A stretch of 64,000 bases of DNA from Pararhodobacter aggregans (GTDB lineage Bacteria; Pseudomonadota; Alphaproteobacteria; Rhodobacterales; Rhodobacteraceae): assembly GCF_003075525.1 (NCBI RefSeq), contig NZ_QDDR01000017.1, forward strand, positions 33,994 to 97,993, read 5' to 3'. Positions 8,277-16,578 of this stretch are shown here, in pieces; position 1 is the first letter of the stretch, and each line of letters starts with the position of its first letter. The notes beneath the pieces were generated by a model, which did not search any database, had not been told where the DNA came from, and saw only the letters and a program-made list of their open reading frames with translations. The position numbers and the translations under genes are program-made.

Positions 8277-8933
8277 ATGAAGCACGTGATCCACGGCGTG
8301 GCTACAGCCACGGCAATAAGCATATCCGGACTAATGGCCTGGTCAGGTCCGGCTCAGGCCTATCAAGTGGACTGTGCGATCCTCCTCTGCCTTGCGGGCG
8401 GTTGGCCGACATCGGCGCCATGCACCCATGCAAGAGCCGTTTTCGTCCGCAGGATCACACCTTGGCCGATCGAGCCACCCTTGCAGATATGGCGCTGCCC
8501 GATGGGGGCGTCGCTCAATGCTCCTGCTCCTCTGTCGCCGATGGAACGTCTTTACGATATCGCCTACCTGAACGCGCCTCAGGTCAGCGTGCCGCAAGAT
8601 CCGCTGCCACTGGTCCGGATCCAGGATGAAGAGCAAGCCGATATCGACATCTCGGGAGATGCCTTCGACTTCGTCCGCAGTATCCGAGTGTTTCACATCC
8701 AGTTCAGCCAAGGCGAAACCCGTGACGGTGAATACTTCACCTCCGACTCCACACGCCTCGGCTCCTATGGCGTCCAGGGAGACTATCGCTGGACCCGATC
8801 CAGCGTCGCCCAAGTTCCCCCCGCCTCAGAACTACCTCACACCGGGCGCTGCAACAGGGTGAGCTATCGCTCGGTCTTCGTCGACTGGCGCGATCATGAG
8901 GGAAACTACGGCTTCGAAGAAGTCAGCTACTGA
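8277..8933 (+). CDS. Secreted hypothetical protein
   Basis: 218 residues from the ATG at 8277 (MKHVIHGVATATAIS). The signal peptide ends near SGPAQA at about 27. The mature protein opens with YQVDCAILLCLAGGWP and a second cysteine cluster (SAPCTHARA). A longer domain follows with VFVDWRDHEGNYGFEE at the end. The cysteine-rich start of the mature part suggests a disulfide-bonded periplasmic or surface protein. It lies near the T4SS operon and might be a transfer accessory protein, but I do not recognise the family. Confidence 0.6.
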   Translation: MKHVIHGVATATAISISGLMAWSGPAQAYQVDCAILLCLAGGWPTSAPCTHARAVFVRRITPWPIEPPLQIWRCPMGASLNAPAPLSPMERLYDIAYLNAPQVSVPQDPLPLVRIQDEEQADIDISGDAFDFVRSIRVFHIQFSQGETRDGEYFTSDSTRLGSYGVQGDYRWTRSSVAQVPPASELPHTGRCNRVSYRSVFVDWRDHEGNYGFEEVSY

Positions 8934-9176
8934 GTAGGCGCGTGCCTGCATCTGGTCGGCTCGCAGCCTATATCATCTTGCACCGGAGACTGTGCACCGA
9001 ACCCGAAAAGGGAAACGACGCCAGACCGTAAAGCCTAACGCCGCGCTAGAAAATCCCGTGAACAAGGATCTTATAGCGCATTGTTCGACCCTCTGCAACC
9101 GGCAAAGTTGTTTTGCTGGCAAGAATGTTGTTTGCTTGCGACGTGGCGTCGTCTCTCTGCCTAGGAGACATTGACC

Positions 9177-10019
9177 ATGGAACCCACTACGGGCCTGATC
9201 CTGCGACGGATCACACAGACAGAGCTATCCGTTTCCGCCCATAAGCTCGCGACCGTCATCCTCGACGCCATCGCCTGGAAGGAGGGCTACAACGGATTGC
9301 CGCGCGGGACGGCCGCGTTCACCCTCGCCGATCTCGCGTCGAAGATGGGCATCTCACGTCAATACCTCACCGTTTTGCTAGCTGAGCTGGAAGCGTCCAA
9401 ACTGGAGCTGAGGCGTGAAAAGCCCAACGGCAAATTCGCGCCCTGGCTGTTCCGCTTCGCGGCCTTTGAAACAGACCGCAAAGATCAGGATGCCGAGTCA
9501 GGCACAGATGACACTTCACTATCTGGAGAGAAAGATAACAAAACTATATTCTCTGGACAGATCACTATTTCTGCAAGATCAAACGTCTTCCAGACCTGTT
9601 GGGCCGAACTGATCAAGGCTGCAAAGAAGGCCCTGCCTTGCTGGAACGTCGACACGCAGATGATCTGGGACCGCTTCCTTGCCTTTAACCGGGCGCGCGG
9701 GAACCACAGAGTTCCGGCAGGCTTCTTACTCGGCTTCATGCGTCGATGGCGAACCTCACCTGGCGCGGCGAACTTACCGGAGTCAGCGCCGGCGCCGGAG
9801 CGGGCAACCAATCCACGGGAGCCGGAACTATTCAATCAGATCAAGGCGGCGCCGAGTTCAAACCGGCAGTTTCACGCGTCAGACCTGTGTCGGCTCATCG
9901 GACAAGCGGCTTACGAGGCTCGCGTGCTCGATGTCATCCAGCGGTTCGGCTGCCCACGATTCACAGCGACACTTGCCGTGCACGGCCGGGCTGTAATGGC
10001 TGGAGAAATCACGCGATGA
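9177..10019 (+). CDS. Winged-helix plasmid protein, possibly replication-related
   Basis: 280 residues from the ATG at 9177, which has AGGAG 9 bp upstream (a TTG at 9171 is too close to that site). Residues about 20-85 resemble a winged-helix domain: AAFTLADLASKMGISRQYLTVLLAELEASKLELRREK. The middle is a low-complexity Ser/Asp linker (DDTSLSGEKDNK) and the C-terminal half is helical. This layout resembles small plasmid replication or regulatory proteins. The base composition dips in the linker (AT-rich around 9520-9590), as seen for replication initiators carrying an internal origin, but this is only suggestive. Confidence 0.55.
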   Translation: MEPTTGLILRRITQTELSVSAHKLATVILDAIAWKEGYNGLPRGTAAFTLADLASKMGISRQYLTVLLAELEASKLELRREKPNGKFAPWLFRFAAFETDRKDQDAESGTDDTSLSGEKDNKTIFSGQITISARSNVFQTCWAELIKAAKKALPCWNVDTQMIWDRFLAFNRARGNHRVPAGFLLGFMRRWRTSPGAANLPESAPAPERATNPREPELFNQIKAAPSSNRQFHASDLCRLIGQAAYEARVLDVIQRFGCPRFTATLAVHGRAVMAGEITR

Positions 10020-10065
10020 CGAAACACTAGCTGGCGCGCCATCCGCTCAGCCCCGGGGGGTAGCG

Positions 10066-11379
10066 TCACGCTATGTCATCGACAAGTCGATCGACGCGCT
10101 GATCGAAGCCCCCCTTGACGGAAGCGAACAGCGCCTCGGGAAACCCGATTGGCATCTCGGCGAACGCGGCAGAAAAGGCCTTTTCAGCTTCCGAGACAAT
10201 GTCCTCGAAGATCCGAGCGACCTGTTCCCTGGAGAACCCAGCGGCCAGCCCGGTCTCGAGGAAGTGCCTGCCTAGGATTTCCGAAACCTTGTAGTGACGG
10301 CTTTTGCCCACCCGCATCGCAAGCTTCATGTTCTTGATCTGGATCTGACCGGCATCGAGCGATGGCTGGACTGTCAGAACATCGTAAAGGGGCGTCATCG
10401 CAAAGCGGCCGCCCGGAAAAAGCGCGATGCTGAAGTTCTTCGCATGACCATCGGTCGCGCCGATCAGCCAAAACAAGAGGTTGGCTTTCAGAAAGTTCGC
10501 CCGATCTCGCATCGGCTCGTCGCTGCCTGTCAGCAGGCCGCAGATATCGACGACACCGGGTCCACCTTCGTTCTGGTATTTGCGTGTTGGTGGAACCGAC
10601 AGCGCCTGACAACAATCCTCTTGTGGCAGTCGAATCAGCCGTCCGTCGCGCGCTCGAAGCCGGTCGAAACGCGTGATCACTAGCGTTTTGGCATCCGCAA
10701 AAGTTGCAATTTCCGTATGCGCCGCTGGCAGGCCAAAGGCAGCCATCAGCCGCAGGCAGAAGTGTTCGTTCTCGACGCTGTTCGTCAGGTCCATGCCGTT
10801 GGGCAGAGTTCCGATCGGCGGCTTCAGGATATGCGTCGTCGGGGTCGTCCCCAACGGCAGAACCCACTGACCTTCATGAAACAGAAGCGCCGTCTTCTCT
10901 TGGGCACCTGCGACAGAGATCCGGAAATCCTGCTCGGTTCTGAGGCCAAGGGGCGTGCGTCCAAGATCCTTCAGCATCGCGGCAATCTGATCTTCGCTCA
11001 GCGCTTCCCCCTTCAGCTCGCGACTGTCCCCGGGCTCTTCGCCCTCGGCCAAAAACTGAAGCGCGCCAACACAGTCGCGACCGATCCGGGCCAGTAGGCT
11101 ATAGGCATCCACCCCATCTGCCCCCACGCGTTCCGCCACGCGGCGACGGATGGCGTCGCTGTCAGGCAAAAGGTTCTCGAAGACCGAAATGACCGCAGGG
11201 CCGACGTAGCGCTCCTCGCGAAGCGGCAGAGAACGCGAGATCGGCAATGTGTTGTCCCAGTTCAGCCATTCGGGCGCATAGACGAAAGCAAAGGCTCCGT
11301 TAGGCTCGCGGAAGTACTGCCCGACCTTGCGCTGGTTCATGAAGACATCGAGCGGAGCGTAGATGCGCCGCCGACCCAT
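10066..11379 (-). CDS. hipA: HipA-type serine/threonine kinase toxin
   Basis: 437 residues. The N-terminal HipA_N domain (VGQYFREPNGAFAFVYAPEWL) is followed by the HipA kinase core: FRISVAGAQEKTAL (the P-loop-like region), HILKPP, ENEHFCLRLMAAFGLP and the catalytic loop LIGATDGHAKNFSI with Asp and Asn, then PLYDVL. Family members phosphorylate aminoacyl-tRNA synthetases such as GltX and induce dormancy. The ATG overlaps the end of the HipB-like gene, so the pair is co-translated. All key motifs look intact. Confidence 0.93.
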   Translation of the reverse strand: MGRRRIYAPLDVFMNQRKVGQYFREPNGAFAFVYAPEWLNWDNTLPISRSLPLREERYVGPAVISVFENLLPDSDAIRRRVAERVGADGVDAYSLLARIGRDCVGALQFLAEGEEPGDSRELKGEALSEDQIAAMLKDLGRTPLGLRTEQDFRISVAGAQEKTALLFHEGQWVLPLGTTPTTHILKPPIGTLPNGMDLTNSVENEHFCLRLMAAFGLPAAHTEIATFADAKTLVITRFDRLRARDGRLIRLPQEDCCQALSVPPTRKYQNEGGPGVVDICGLLTGSDEPMRDRANFLKANLLFWLIGATDGHAKNFSIALFPGGRFAMTPLYDVLTVQPSLDAGQIQIKNMKLAMRVGKSRHYKVSEILGRHFLETGLAAGFSREQVARIFEDIVSEAEKAFSAAFAEMPIGFPEALFASVKGGFDQRVDRLVDDIA

Positions 11380-11630
11380 CAGAAGATATCCTCGAGATCG
11401 GCGAGCGCGATCTTGCTGCGCGGAACAATATGGATTTCCAGATCAAGGGCTGCAAGCAGGTCGAAAATCGTATCGACCTTCGCTCCGCTGGTGCTGGTTT
11501 CGATGTTCGAGACGGTGCGCTGCCAGATGCCCGCGCGAGAGGCCAGTTCGGATTGTGTAAGGCCTCTCGCTTTTCGCGCCTGACGAAGGGCATTGCCAAG
11601 ATCCTTGGTCGTGCGGGCGATCTGATCCAT
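11379..11630 (-). CDS. hipB: HipB-type antitoxin (Xre HTH)
   Basis: 83 residues. An Xre helix-turn-helix occupies about 11-66 (LGNALRQARKARGLTQSELASRAGIWQRTVSNIE). The tail is short (SKIALADLEDIF). It is the promoter-proximal gene of the pair and should neutralise HipA and repress the operon by binding palindromes upstream of 11630. Confidence 0.92.
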   Translation of the reverse strand: MDQIARTTKDLGNALRQARKARGLTQSELASRAGIWQRTVSNIETSTSGAKVDTIFDLLAALDLEIHIVPRSKIALADLEDIF

Positions 11631-11856
11631 GTTTGCAATCCTTTCCGCGCGATGATGATCTTTGGATCATAGATGGTCAATAGGATGTAGCGATCATAAG
11701 CCCACAATATGATCTGGAGGTTATGGTCTCGGTTGATATGTACCCCGTTGCCGCCGCCACCGAGTTCGGCGCACGGTCATACCGCCCCGGCAGCAGCGGA
11801 GGTCGGACCTGGGCGCGCGACAGCGGCAATGCAGATGCCCCGAGGAAAACCCGGCT

Positions 11857-11885
11857 CGGGTGGGGCGGTCACATCATCAGAGCCG
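11857..11885. repeat. IS110-type element end or target remnant
   Basis: The stretch around GGGGCGGTCACATCATCAG at 11859 matches, with one change, the sequence at the outer end of the IS110 element near 31654-31675 (GGGGCGGTCACACCATCAG), and both continue AGAGCC. Here it abuts a broken gene fragment on the minus strand. It may be a leftover element end or a shared target sequence. No transposase is present at this copy. Confidence 0.4.
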
Positions 11886-11990
11886 CTCGAATCCCTGAAA
11901 CTCGATTCCGTGCTGCTTCAACGGCTTGGCCGCCGCCGGCCCCATCGGCCCCGCCCCGATCAGGGCGAGCCTCCCCCGCCCAATACCCAT
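11877..11990 (-). pseudogene. Fragment of an FAD/NAD(P)-binding monooxygenase
   Basis: From the ATG at 11990 the frame reads MGIGRGRLALIGAGPMGPAA then AKPLKQHGIEFQGFERL and stops after 37 residues. The GAGPMG Rossmann motif, followed by AAAK..L..HGI.F.GFE, is how flavin-containing monooxygenases begin. The stop lies exactly where the IS110-like terminal sequence starts, so the gene looks cut by an insertion and the remainder is gone. Short length limits certainty. Confidence 0.5.
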
Positions 11991-12063
11991 GCCGTCCTCC
12001 CACTGACCTGCCACGGGTCTTTCATCCAGCTGCGACCGGAGCCGGTAGCACGAAGACCCCGAG

Positions 12064-12294
12064 TTGCTTGAGGCCATCGTCTCCAACGACGACAATCTGA
12101 CCTACGGTGACATCATCAGCGTCTACACCAGCTCGAAGGAAGCCATTACGGCTCTCACAGACCGCGGCATCGAAGAACTCCGAGACATGCTCAGGGCCGC
12201 GCGCATGACCCCCGAAACTTGGCATGAGTTCCTCGACGACTTCGTCCACGACGCAGAACTCGTCGCCCGCATCAAGGCCCAATCGCCGCGGTAG
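12064..12294 (+). CDS. Small hypothetical protein, possibly 5'-truncated
   Basis: Up to 76 residues from a TTG (LEAIVSNDDNLTYGDIISVY...); an in-frame TAG lies 18 bp upstream and there is no ATG nearby and no clear ribosome-binding site. The acidic helical sequence (IEELRDMLRAARMTPETWHEFLDDF) has the character of real protein. The absence of a good start, next to insertion scars, suggests the C-terminal remainder of a longer gene. Family not recognised. Confidence 0.4.
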   Translation: MLEAIVSNDDNLTYGDIISVYTSSKEAITALTDRGIEELRDMLRAARMTPETWHEFLDDFVHDAELVARIKAQSPR

Positions 12295-12320
12295 CAACCG
12301 GCCGGTTACGGATCAAACAC

Positions 12321-12611
12321 CTAGAGACCCGCTTCCCTCTGGTGCCGGATAGAGAGGATCGTCACGGCATCGCCAAGGATGTGGTAACGAGCCACATAAC
12401 CGCTGTCGCCAAAGTCGATCAGCCATTCCCGAAATTCCTCGGGCAGATCATCGACTATCCGGCCGACGCGCGGATGCGCCCCGAGAATTTTCACTCCCTG
12501 CCGGATTGCCTCACCGGCCCGGCGCGCGGCGTCCGGGTTCTTGGGCCTTAGAAAGTCCCGCAGCCGCTGCAAATCCCGAAGCGCCGCCGGGGCGAAGATC
12601 ACTTGTGGCAT
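12321..12611 (-). CDS. RelE/ParE-family toxin
   Basis: 96 residues: MPQVIFAPAALRDLQRLRDFL, then DAARRAGEAIRQGVKIL, and the beta-rich end YVARYHILGDAVTILSIRHQREAG. The R-Y and I-R-H-x-R positions near the C-terminus fit RelE/ParE toxins. It overlaps the upstream antitoxin gene by 13 bp, so it is translationally coupled. Whether it is an mRNA interferase or a gyrase poison cannot be read from the sequence. Confidence 0.85.
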   Translation of the reverse strand: MPQVIFAPAALRDLQRLRDFLRPKNPDAARRAGEAIRQGVKILGAHPRVGRIVDDLPEEFREWLIDFGDSGYVARYHILGDAVTILSIRHQREAGL

Positions 12612-12877
12612 TTGGGGGCGGGAAGCTCGGCATCAGTTCCCCAGCTTTCCAGCCATCTATCGACCTCTTCGGCAGTTGCGTGCAGCCCTGTCGCCTGAAA
12701 TTCGTCCCAGGCCCTGAGCGTGTCCAGTCTTAGTGCCTCGCGCTTTTCCTCACGCTCAACATACTGCGCAATCGCCTCGCGCATGATCCAGTGTGAAGTG
12801 CGTTGCCGGGCTTTGGCCAAATGCTTAACCCGCCCCTTCATGTCGTCGTCCAGTTTGATGGAGGTTACGGATGCCAT
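12599..12877 (-). CDS. CopG/RHH-family antitoxin
   Basis: 92 residues. N-terminal ribbon-helix-helix (MASVTSIKLDDDMKGRVKHL, then RTSHWIMREAIAQYVE) and an acidic, Trp-containing C-terminal arm (VDRWLESWGTDAEL) that should bind the toxin encoded just downstream. It starts the operon and probably autoregulates it. Confidence 0.85.
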   Translation of the reverse strand: MASVTSIKLDDDMKGRVKHLAKARQRTSHWIMREAIAQYVEREEKREALRLDTLRAWDEFQATGLHATAEEVDRWLESWGTDAELPAPKCHK

Positions 12878-13263
12878 GCGAGCCTCTTGTGCAAAAGGTA
12901 ATACCTTGCGCTAATATATAGTACTCGAATCTGGTTTGTCGATGGGGACCGGGAGAGAGCGTAGCGGACTGCCTTGGGGCAGGACTGATATGCTGTCTGG
13001 TCCTGCCCTATCTGCCTCAAGCGTCGCCCAGTCCTCGACCAGCAGATCACCGATGCCCTTCGGCGTGACCTCTTCCGGCCTGGCCGTTCTGGAGCCGAGT
13101 TTCCAACAGGGCATGCAACTTCGCCATGCCTGATCGTCGGTCAGGGAGACTGCTTGACGGCTCGAAGAGACAGCCTCAACCCCGTCCAAATGGCTCTTAG
13201 CCGCCAGTTGGCCCGGTAGCGAGATGTGGCCCCCTCAACAATCGTTCGTCTTGTCGATGAATC
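12878..13263. other. Gene-free stretch left of the IS66 element
   Basis: Contains the promoter of the CopG/RelE-type pair (AT-rich AATATATAGTA near 12911-12921). No convincing protein is visible; the open frames present lack family features. It ends at the IS66 left terminus. Confidence 0.45.
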
Positions 13264-13280
13264 GTGAGTGTCACGAGCGG
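13264..13280 (+). repeat. IS66 left terminal inverted repeat
   Basis: GTGAGTGTCACGAGCGG. It pairs with the copy ending at 16429 with one mismatch in the first 15 bases. Confidence 0.8.
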
Positions 13281-13345
13281 GTCATCTTGCGGGTGAGCTC
13301 TGCGCGCCAGAGATAGTCGGCACGCACTTTCAGGAGAGGTTGCCG

Positions 13346-13825
13346 ATGAGCTTCGACGAGCCGAAGAGTACAGATAATGCCATGCATCAAGTCATGCATG
13401 AAGCCCGTGACTATCAGCGGATCGAGGTGATCACCGGGCGCCGTCGCCGCCGTAACTGGACCGATGATGAGCGTGCGCAGATCGTGGCGGAGAGCGCGGT
13501 GCCGGGCGCGAACATCTCCGACGTCGCGCGTCGCTGGGGCGTGCATCGTGGGCTACTCACTGTCTGGCGGCGGGAGGCTGGCGTCAGCGGCAGCGCGCGC
13601 GGTCGCCGGACGGTGACCCCGCCGCAGGGGCCGCTTCAATTCGTGCCGATCACTCTTACCGCGTCGGAAGCTCCGCTGCCTGCCGCGGCGCGGCGCCCGG
13701 AAGAGCCGGGCAGCACGGCCTGCGGCCGGATCGAGCTCGAGATCGGAGGGGGCCGCATGGTCCTGACCGGGCCCGTCGACCCCGTTGTTGTGACTGCGCT
13801 CGTCGCGGCGTTGCGCGCACCATGA
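13346..13825 (+). CDS. tnpA: IS66-family accessory protein TnpA
   Basis: 159 residues from the ATG at 13346, which follows an AGGAGAGG site. Helix-turn-helix region RRRRRNWTDDERAQIVAESA...ISDVARRWGVHRGLLTVWRREAG, then a Pro-rich linker and RIELEIGGGRMVL. This is the small DNA-binding first protein of IS66 elements and is needed with TnpB and TnpC for transposition. Its stop overlaps tnpB by 4 bp. Confidence 0.9.
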   Translation: MSFDEPKSTDNAMHQVMHEARDYQRIEVITGRRRRRNWTDDERAQIVAESAVPGANISDVARRWGVHRGLLTVWRREAGVSGSARGRRTVTPPQGPLQFVPITLTASEAPLPAAARRPEEPGSTACGRIELEIGGGRMVLTGPVDPVVVTALVAALRAP

Positions 13826-14175
13826 TCCTGCCGACAGGTGGCGTGAAGATCGTCGTCGCCACGACGCCGATCGACTTCCGGCGCGGCATCAACGGGTCGG
13901 CTGCGATCGTCGCCAGCGCGCTCGCAGCCGACCCGTATTGCGGTGATGTCTTCATCTTCCGACCGCGCCGCGCGGACAGGTTGCGACTGATCTTTTGGGA
14001 CGGCAGTGGCATGGTTCTGGCCACGAAGTGGCTTGAAGGTCGCCGGTTCGCCTGGCCTGGTCCCGGGGATGGTACGATGGTGCTGACGCGCGAGGAGTTC
14101 GGGTTGCTCCTGGCCGGCCTGGATTGGACGAAGGCTCGACGCCCAGCTGTCAAAAGGCCAGTATATATTGCCTGA
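13822..14175 (+). CDS. tnpB: IS66-family accessory protein TnpB
   Basis: 117 residues. Typical IS66 Orf2 signature: MILPTGGVKIVVATTPIDFR, then RRADRLRLIFWDGSGMVLATKWLEGRRFAWP and MVLTREEFGLLLAGLDW. Full length for the family. It is coupled to tnpA by an ATGA overlap. Confidence 0.93.
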   Translation: MILPTGGVKIVVATTPIDFRRGINGSAAIVASALAADPYCGDVFIFRPRRADRLRLIFWDGSGMVLATKWLEGRRFAWPGPGDGTMVLTREEFGLLLAGLDWTKARRPAVKRPVYIA

Positions 14176-14222
14176 ACTATCTGTATTTGTTTGATTTTGT
14201 CGCCCGCATGGTATAGTTTGCC

Positions 14223-15820
14223 ATGCAAGCTGACAGCACTTTGATCTCAACTGGTGCGCCCGGTTTGACGCGGCTCGTGAAGGCCCTTCAGGCCGAGAAT
14301 GCAGAGTTGCGCGTCTATGCCACCCTGCTGCGGATCATGATCTTCGGCGCCAAATCCGAGAAGCTTGCGACGCTTGATCCCACGCAGACTGCCCTCGATC
14401 TCGGGGACCTGGCGGATGTGCCTGCAGCTGCAAATGATGACGCCCCCGACGACGCCAGAGGGGCAGGACGCGCCAAACCCGCCCCGCCCCGCCGCGCGCG
14501 GCGGCACGCAACATGGGGGCACTGCCGCGGCATCTGCCCCGCGTCGAGGTCGTCATCGAACCCGAAGACGCAGGCAATGCCTGCTGTGGCGCCCTGCGGG
14601 TGCGCATCGGCGAGGATGTCAGCGAAGCGCTGGATGTCGTGCCTGCGCGGCTGCGTGTCATCCGCACGATCCGTCCGAAGTATGCCTGCCGGCACTGCCA
14701 GGAGCGCGTCGTTCAAGCTGCGGCACCTGCCCGGGTGATGTCTGGTGGCATGGTCAGCACGGCGCTGGTGGCCCATGTTGTAGCCGCAAAATTTGCATGG
14801 CACCTGCCGCTGTACCGGCAGACGCAGATCTTCGCCGGCCATGGCGTCCAGCTTGACCGCGGCACGCTGGGCGGCTGGATCGCACGCGCCGCCTGGTGGC
14901 TCAAGCCCCTGCATGAGCGGCTGCTGAGCTTCATCCAGGCGCAGCCGCGGGTATTTTGTGACGAGACACCTTTGCCCCGGCTGGCCCCCGGCCGAGGCCG
15001 AACCAAGGTGAGCCAGCTCTGGGCCTATGCCGTCGACGACCGGAACTGGCGGGGCCCCGCACCGCCAGCCGTGGCCTATGTCTACACCGAGGGACGCGGC
15101 GCGCAGGATCTTCTGGCGCATCTGGGCCGCTTTGCCGGCGTTCTCCAGGTAGATGGGTTTGGCGCTTACAAGACCGTGGTCAAGCAGCGTCGCAAGAGCA
15201 ACGCCGCCCCGCTCGAGCTTGCCTTCTGCCTTGCCCATGCCCGACGCAAGTTCGCGGACGTGTTCAAGACGACCCAGTCGCGGGCGGCGCTCGAGGTTCT
15301 GGGCCGGATCGCCAAGGTCTATGAGGTGGAGAAGCGTATCCGTGGCCTGAGCGATGTCGAGCGGCTGGCGGTGCGCAAGGCCGAGAGTGCAGCCTTGATG
15401 GATGATCTGAAGCGGCAGCTGACAGAGATCCGTGACGCCGTCGCGTCGCAGTCCTCGATTGGCAAGGCCGCGGCCTATACCTTGAAGCATTGGCAAGGAC
15501 TGACTGTCTTCCTGCAGGACGGTCGGATCGAGGTGGACAGCAACATCGTCGAGCGCGCCATCAAGCCGGTATGCCTGACGAGAAAGAACGCACTTTTCGC
15601 CGGCTCTGCCAGCGGCGGCGAGAGCTGGGCTGTCTTGGCCTCGCTGGTCAACACCTGCAAGATGAACGACATTGACCCAGAGACCTGGCTCTCCGATGTG
15701 CTCGAGCGCATCGTCTCGGGGCGCACCACGATCAACCGGCTCGATGAGCTTCTGCCCTGGACCTGGAAGGCGGCACGCTTGGCCAAGGCCAACGACACTC
15801 TGGAGGCGCAGGCTGCATGA
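14223..15820 (+). pseudogene. tnpC: IS66-family transposase TnpC, frameshifted
   Basis: The N-terminal part (MQADSTLISTGAPGLTRLVK, leucine-zipper-like AENAELRVY, FGAKSEKLATL) reads in one frame to about 14500. The remainder reads in a second frame: MGALPRHLPRVEVVIEPEDA, the zinc-binding CRHC, the DDE core (VFCDETPLPR, LQVDGFGAYK) and IEVDSNIVERAIKP. The junction lies in a GC-rich run at about 14480-14510, where one base is extra relative to a continuous frame (a -1 shift restores it). All motifs are otherwise intact, so it is either recently inactivated, a sequencing slip, or rescued by frameshifting. Confidence 0.85.
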
Positions 15821-16377
15821 ACACATCCACCCCGACCAGTGCGCCGAAGCGGCTCATGCTCGACGAGAAGGACTTCTTCGACGTCCTGCGTGCGCAGCGC
15901 CCCAGTCCGCCCGCCACCGATCCGCAGACCTTGGATGGATACCTCACCGCGCTCATCATCGGGCCGCGCTTCATCGATCCTCGCCAATGGATCCCATCCT
16001 TTGTAGGCGAAGGTGCCCTCATGGCGCCTGAACACACGACCGAGGCCAAGGCGCTCCAGTCACTAGTTGCGGCCTACAACACGATCTCCTCGGGGCTGGG
16101 CGACACGCCCGGGACCTGGCGCCCGCGGCTGGTTGCGCACGGCGGGGCGGCGGCTGCGCCCTGCCTGTGGGCAGGTGGCTTCCTGCTCGGGACGAAGTTC
16201 GCGCCCAGGCTCTGGAAACCGGTATTGCAGGGCGCCGAGGGCGACCTGATAGGACCGATCAGAGAAATGGCCGACCCGCGTGCCAATCTTGATGCCGCCG
16301 CTGTCACGAAGGTCGCCAAGGCCGTCGTCGCCATCCGCGCGCACTTCATGCCACGCAGGGCAAAGTCCTTCCGCTGA
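15817..16377 (+). CDS. UPF0149/YecA-like protein carried by the IS66 element
   Basis: 186 residues, starting 4 bp inside the end of tnpC. The region TLDGYLTALIIGPRFIDPRQWIPSFVGE matches the YgfB/YecA (UPF0149) opening pattern. The protein is helical throughout and has no zinc-binding SEC-C tail. Such genes are common passengers at the 3' end of IS66 elements. Its role in transposition, if any, is unknown. Confidence 0.75.
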   Translation: MNTSTPTSAPKRLMLDEKDFFDVLRAQRPSPPATDPQTLDGYLTALIIGPRFIDPRQWIPSFVGEGALMAPEHTTEAKALQSLVAAYNTISSGLGDTPGTWRPRLVAHGGAAAAPCLWAGGFLLGTKFAPRLWKPVLQGAEGDLIGPIREMADPRANLDAAAVTKVAKAVVAIRAHFMPRRAKSFR

Positions 16378-16412
16378 GAGCGATCCGCCCGTCAAGGCAG
16401 GTCGACAGCGGC

Positions 16413-16429
16413 CAGCTCGTGACGCTCAC
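16413..16429 (-). repeat. IS66 right terminal inverted repeat
   Basis: Reverse strand reads GTGAGCGTCACGAGCTG, one change from the left repeat over 15 bases. Confidence 0.8.
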
Positions 16430-16578
16430 CTTCAGCTCAGCCGGATCGGTGCGACGGGCACCGGCGTCGGTTCTGGCGCGATCATCACCGGCGTGAACCG
16501 CGTCGAAGGCCCACAACCAAGCAGACCAGTCCGAAATTCCTTGCGCCACCGCGTCAGCAGCGTGCGCGATATGTCGTA
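16430..16578 (-). pseudogene. Remnant of a second IS66 tnpA
   Basis: The minus strand reads YDISRTLLTRWRKEFRTGLL, then FTPVMIAPEPTPVPVAPIRLS, which fits the middle of an IS66 TnpA (HTH end plus Pro-rich linker) but differs from the tnpA at 13346. It is cut on the left by the complete IS66 element and on the right by the IS5-family element, so it is the scar of an older insertion. Confidence 0.6.

Larger units (their letters stand above)
13264..16429 (+). mobile_element. IS66-family insertion element with passenger gene
   Basis: Bounded by imperfect terminal inverted repeats: GTGAGTGTCACGAGC at 13264 and, on the other strand, GTGAGCGTCACGAGC ending at 16429 (14 of 15 match). It contains tnpA, tnpB, a frameshifted tnpC and a UPF0149-like gene in the usual IS66 order. 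The flanking 8-mers (GATGAATC left, CTTCAGCT right) differ, so the expected 8-bp target duplication is absent and one flank has probably been rearranged. Confidence 0.88.

Noticed and set aside
12911..13189. Possible leftward gene left of IS66
   Set aside because: 92 codons but no ribosome-binding site and no recognisable motif; kept as gene-free.
14315..15826. 503-codon leftward open frame
   Set aside because: Mirror of IS66 tnpC; composition without protein character.
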